Origin: Prochlorococcus sp. AG-402-K04
GTDB taxonomy: Bacteria > Cyanobacteriota > Cyanobacteriia > PCC-6307 > Cyanobiaceae
Reading direction: 5' to 3'
Length of the DNA: 64,000 bases
Assembly (NCBI GenBank): GCA_003216895.1
Contig: QCID01000005.1
Location: forward strand, 31,354 to 95,353
Part shown: piece after piece, positions 61,660 to 64,000 of the stretch
How the letters are laid out: every line of letters begins with the position of its first letter
Numbering within the stretch: the first letter of the stretch is position 1
Made by a program: the position numbers and the translations under genes
Notes under the pieces: generated by a model
The model's input: only the letters and a program-made list of their open reading frames with translations
What the model was told of the DNA's origin: nothing
Database searches by the model: none

Positions 61660-62916
61660 ATGGAATTATTTGATAAATCTAAAATTGAAAAAGAGATTGA
61701 AGAATTACCCAGTGGAATTCTAACTATTCTTTTAGAAGCAGCATTATCAACTAACATAAATTCAATTTCTATAGTTGGAGGAGTTGTAAGAGACCTAATA
61801 GCAAAGTCTAAAAATCAAGACTATGATATTATTTTTAATGATCTAGATTTAATAATTGAAGGTGAGCCTTCAAAATTCATAGAAGAATTGCAAAATATCA
61901 TTGGGCCAGAGAGAGTAAAAGTCACTCGCAATAACTCAAATTATAAAACTTCAGAAATAATGATTAATGGTATAAGAATTGATATTGCAACTGCTCGTAA
62001 AGAAACTTATCCTATACCTGGAGAAAATCCAATAGTCGAATCATCAACAATCAAAAATGATCTAATTCGAAGAGATTTTAATATAAATGCAATGGCAATT
62101 GATTTGAAAGACAATAGACTAATAGATTTATTTTCAGGGTTAGATGCGATTGAAAATATGAAAATTGACTTTTTACATGAATCAAGTGTTCTAGATGACC
62201 CAACTAGAATTATTAGAGCTTCTCGTTATTCTGCAAAGTTAGATTTTAATCTATCTATTCAAGCCATAAGACAAATAGAAGATACAATAAATGCTTGGCC
62301 TTGGAAATGGCATATTGGAGATAATACTGATTTAGCCCCTTCAGCATTATCAATAAGATTAAGAATGGAACTCGAATTGCTTTTTAAAGGTAAATATTGG
62401 AAGAATGCATTAAAAAATCTACAAAACTGGGGAGGTCTAAAAATAGTTGATTCTCAATTACAGAATGATCAGAAACTTATCGAAAAAATATTAATTGCAA
62501 AAAAGTCAAAAATCGAACCTCTTACAGCATTGGTATATGAGTCTAAAAATCCTATATATCTCGCAAAAAGATTACACTTATCTAAACAACAAATAGAAAT
62601 AATAGAAGGAGCTTATCGATTGAAAATATATCTAGAAGATGTAATAGCTAATCATATATATAAAAATTGGCCTCCATCTAAATGGACTATTTTCCTAGAG
62701 AAAATAAATGCAAATGAATCTTCATTTATACTTGAGATATGCAAGGAAAGCCCCCTAAAAGAATATTTAAAATCTTGGCTATACAAATGGAAGTATATAG
62801 AGTCGCCAATAAAAGGAGAAGATTTAATAGCTAAAGGTTGGAAACCTGGACCAGAAATAGGAATAGAAATCAAAAGACTAAGAATGAAATTAATTGATGA
62901 AGAAATTATTTTATGA
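61660..62916 (+). CDS. cca: tRNA nucleotidyltransferase / poly(A) polymerase family (CCA-adding)
   Basis: 418 residues of class II nucleotidyltransferases: VGGVVRDLI (39-47), the metal-binding acidic pair in NDLDLIIEGE (D61, D63), the RRDFNINAMAI motif (about 145-155) and DDPTRIIRASRYSAKL. The C-terminal half is divergent and helical. As most tRNAs here lack an encoded CCA, this activity is essential. A split CCA- and A-adding pair is possible in cyanobacteria, so specificity is not certain. Confidence 0.88.
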   Translation: MELFDKSKIEKEIEELPSGILTILLEAALSTNINSISIVGGVVRDLIAKSKNQDYDIIFNDLDLIIEGEPSKFIEELQNIIGPERVKVTRNNSNYKTSEIMINGIRIDIATARKETYPIPGENPIVESSTIKNDLIRRDFNINAMAIDLKDNRLIDLFSGLDAIENMKIDFLHESSVLDDPTRIIRASRYSAKLDFNLSIQAIRQIEDTINAWPWKWHIGDNTDLAPSALSIRLRMELELLFKGKYWKNALKNLQNWGGLKIVDSQLQNDQKLIEKILIAKKSKIEPLTALVYESKNPIYLAKRLHLSKQQIEIIEGAYRLKIYLEDVIANHIYKNWPPSKWTIFLEKINANESSFILEICKESPLKEYLKSWLYKWKYIESPIKGEDLIAKGWKPGPEIGIEIKRLRMKLIDEEIIL

Positions 62917-62935
62917 TTAGATTAATAAGTATTTA

Positions 62936-64000
62936 TTAAGAAATAAACCCAATTTTAATCCAAGGACCTTCCTCTATAAGTTTTTCTGAATAAATAGATG
63001 AACAACTAACAACTAAAGGACCACAAGTTTGTGGATCTACTAAAATTTTTAGCATGGTATTGTAAAGTGCATCATTACAAATTAGTTCAATTCTTGAATT
63101 TTTTTCTGTATCAATCTTTTGTAAAAAAATTTGATTCGAAGGGGCAAGAGTACTCTCAAAACCTTTATTTAATAGTTCTATTACACCATCATAAACTGGG
63201 ATATTATCTAGTTCAAGATTGATTTTAATGGGTTCTAAATTCATCTTCAATTGATTGCTATTTGTAGAGTCCAACATTTCAGATAAATGGCCTAGCAAAC
63301 CAAAGCCGGTTATATCAGTGCACGCATTAACAACTTTCGAGTATGGGCTTATATTTGTTAATTGATTAATATATTTGACAACATTATGCTGGCTTTTATT
63401 CATTTCTTTTAAAACAGAATCAATTATATAAGGTTCCACGTGACCATTCATAAATGCAGAAAAGATAATTCCAGTTCCTAAAGGGCGGCTAATTAGAATT
63501 TGATCTCCCTTTTTCATTCCTCCCTTAGACCAAAAATATTTTTCATTATCAATAGTTCCATTTACAGTTAATGAACTTTCAATTGCAAGGGAGAAAGGTT
63601 CTTCAGATATTTTTCTTGATTCTAATGTATGCCCACCTATAAGTTTTGCACCTTGAATAATTAAAGCCGAATTAATACCTTCCAATACTTGAAATAACAA
63701 TTCTTTCTGTAAATCATTGGACAAGCATGGCAATTTCACAACAGATTGTGCAGAGATGACAGATCCACCACATGCCCAAATATCAGAGGAAGAATGAAAA
63801 GCTAAAAGCCTCCCATTTAGCCATGGATCACTAATCAAAGATGGGAATCCATCTACACTTTGTATTAAAGTCTTACTAGAATTTAGTACTCCTATTTTAA
63901 TAGAATCATCTGTTAAAGATTCTATTGAATCTAATTTTTTTAATGCTAAATTTAATGGAGTAAAAGCTAATTTTGCGGCACATCCTCTACATTTAATCAT
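62936..64000 (-). CDS. Selenophosphate synthetase (SelD) domain protein, probably continuing past the right edge
   Basis: 354 residues visible. Near the start is CRGCAAKLAF, the SelD active-site form with Cys in place of Sec and a following Lys. SQSVVKLPC, LIGGHTLESRKIS, ILISRPLGTGI, ACTDITGFGLLGHLSEML and VDPQTCGPLVVSCS mark the AIRS-type fold. In picocyanobacteria this domain is, as I recall, fused behind an NADH-dehydrogenase-like half, so the ATG at 64000 may be internal. The fusion cannot be seen in the window. Confidence 0.82.
   Translation of the reverse strand: MIKCRGCAAKLAFTPLNLALKKLDSIESLTDDSIKIGVLNSSKTLIQSVDGFPSLISDPWLNGRLLAFHSSSDIWACGGSVISAQSVVKLPCLSNDLQKELLFQVLEGINSALIIQGAKLIGGHTLESRKISEEPFSLAIESSLTVNGTIDNEKYFWSKGGMKKGDQILISRPLGTGIIFSAFMNGHVEPYIIDSVLKEMNKSQHNVVKYINQLTNISPYSKVVNACTDITGFGLLGHLSEMLDSTNSNQLKMNLEPIKINLELDNIPVYDGVIELLNKGFESTLAPSNQIFLQKIDTEKNSRIELICNDALYNTMLKILVDPQTCGPLVVSCSSIYSEKLIEEGPWIKIGFIS

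Overview
The window is AT-rich, gene-dense DNA from a marine picocyanobacterium, almost certainly a low-light-adapted Prochlorococcus (NATL- or SS120-like). The evidence is the mix of photosynthesis genes (psaE, psbB-psbT, psbM, petB-petD), cyanobacteria-specific regulators (pipX-pipY), tiny intergenic gaps, one rRNA operon with tRNA-Ile and tRNA-Ala in its spacer, and a compact phycoerythrin-only gene cluster (cpeB, cpeA, cpeZ, cpeY, an MpeX-like gene, cpeS, cpeT and a ppeC-type linker). No phycocyanin or allophycocyanin gene is present in the window.

Layout. 1-17.5 kb is core housekeeping: queA (cut by the left edge), pyruvate dehydrogenase E2, a YlqD-like protein, an acyl-ACP/CoA synthetase, lipB, long-form hibernation factor hpf/lrtA, a deoC homologue, recO, a GT4 glycosyltransferase, proC, sepF, pipY-pipX, an EcfT/CbiQ-type membrane protein, der, a Dus enzyme, cobI, miaE, aroQ, then tRNA-Tyr and tRNA-Thr(GGT). 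17.5-20.1 kb is an accessory patch next to these tRNAs: an integrase N-terminal fragment, two very small genes with their own ribosome-binding sites and terminators, a VTT-domain membrane protein and a hypothetical. 20.2-24.9 kb holds an aldehyde dehydrogenase, a LysM protein, an unrecognised 349-residue protein, psaE and mutM. 24.9-30.1 kb is the 16S-Ile-Ala-23S-5S operon on the minus strand. 30.7-40.6 kb carries a GH100 invertase, petB-petD, ctpA, an HD hydrolase, minC-minD-minE, tRNA-Thr(TGT), tsaC, prmC, a thioesterase and psbM. 41.0-48.5 kb carries psbB-psbT, nrdR, rps1, a HAD phosphatase, metK, an FGGY kinase, a DUF2470 protein and tRNA-Phe.

From tRNA-Phe to 52.5 kb the DNA is looser: orphan small ORFs, an intact UDP-glucuronate-epimerase-like gene, a clearly decayed UDP-xylose-synthase pseudogene and a second VTT-domain paralogue. 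52.6-58.7 kb is the phycoerythrin cluster. uvrD, cca and a SelD-domain protein close the window.

The phycoerythrin genes form a self-contained module: two subunits, one linker, and bilin lyases or chaperones (CpeS, CpeT, CpeY, CpeZ, MpeX-like). The alpha subunit has lost one of the two bilin cysteines usual for C-phycoerythrin. A perfect 17-bp inverted repeat lies just upstream of cpeB. Other points worth checking are a DeoC homologue with glutamine in place of the Schiff-base lysine, a possible 13-codon leader ORF with alternative hairpins upstream of rps1, the integrase remnant, and several genes under 60 codons.
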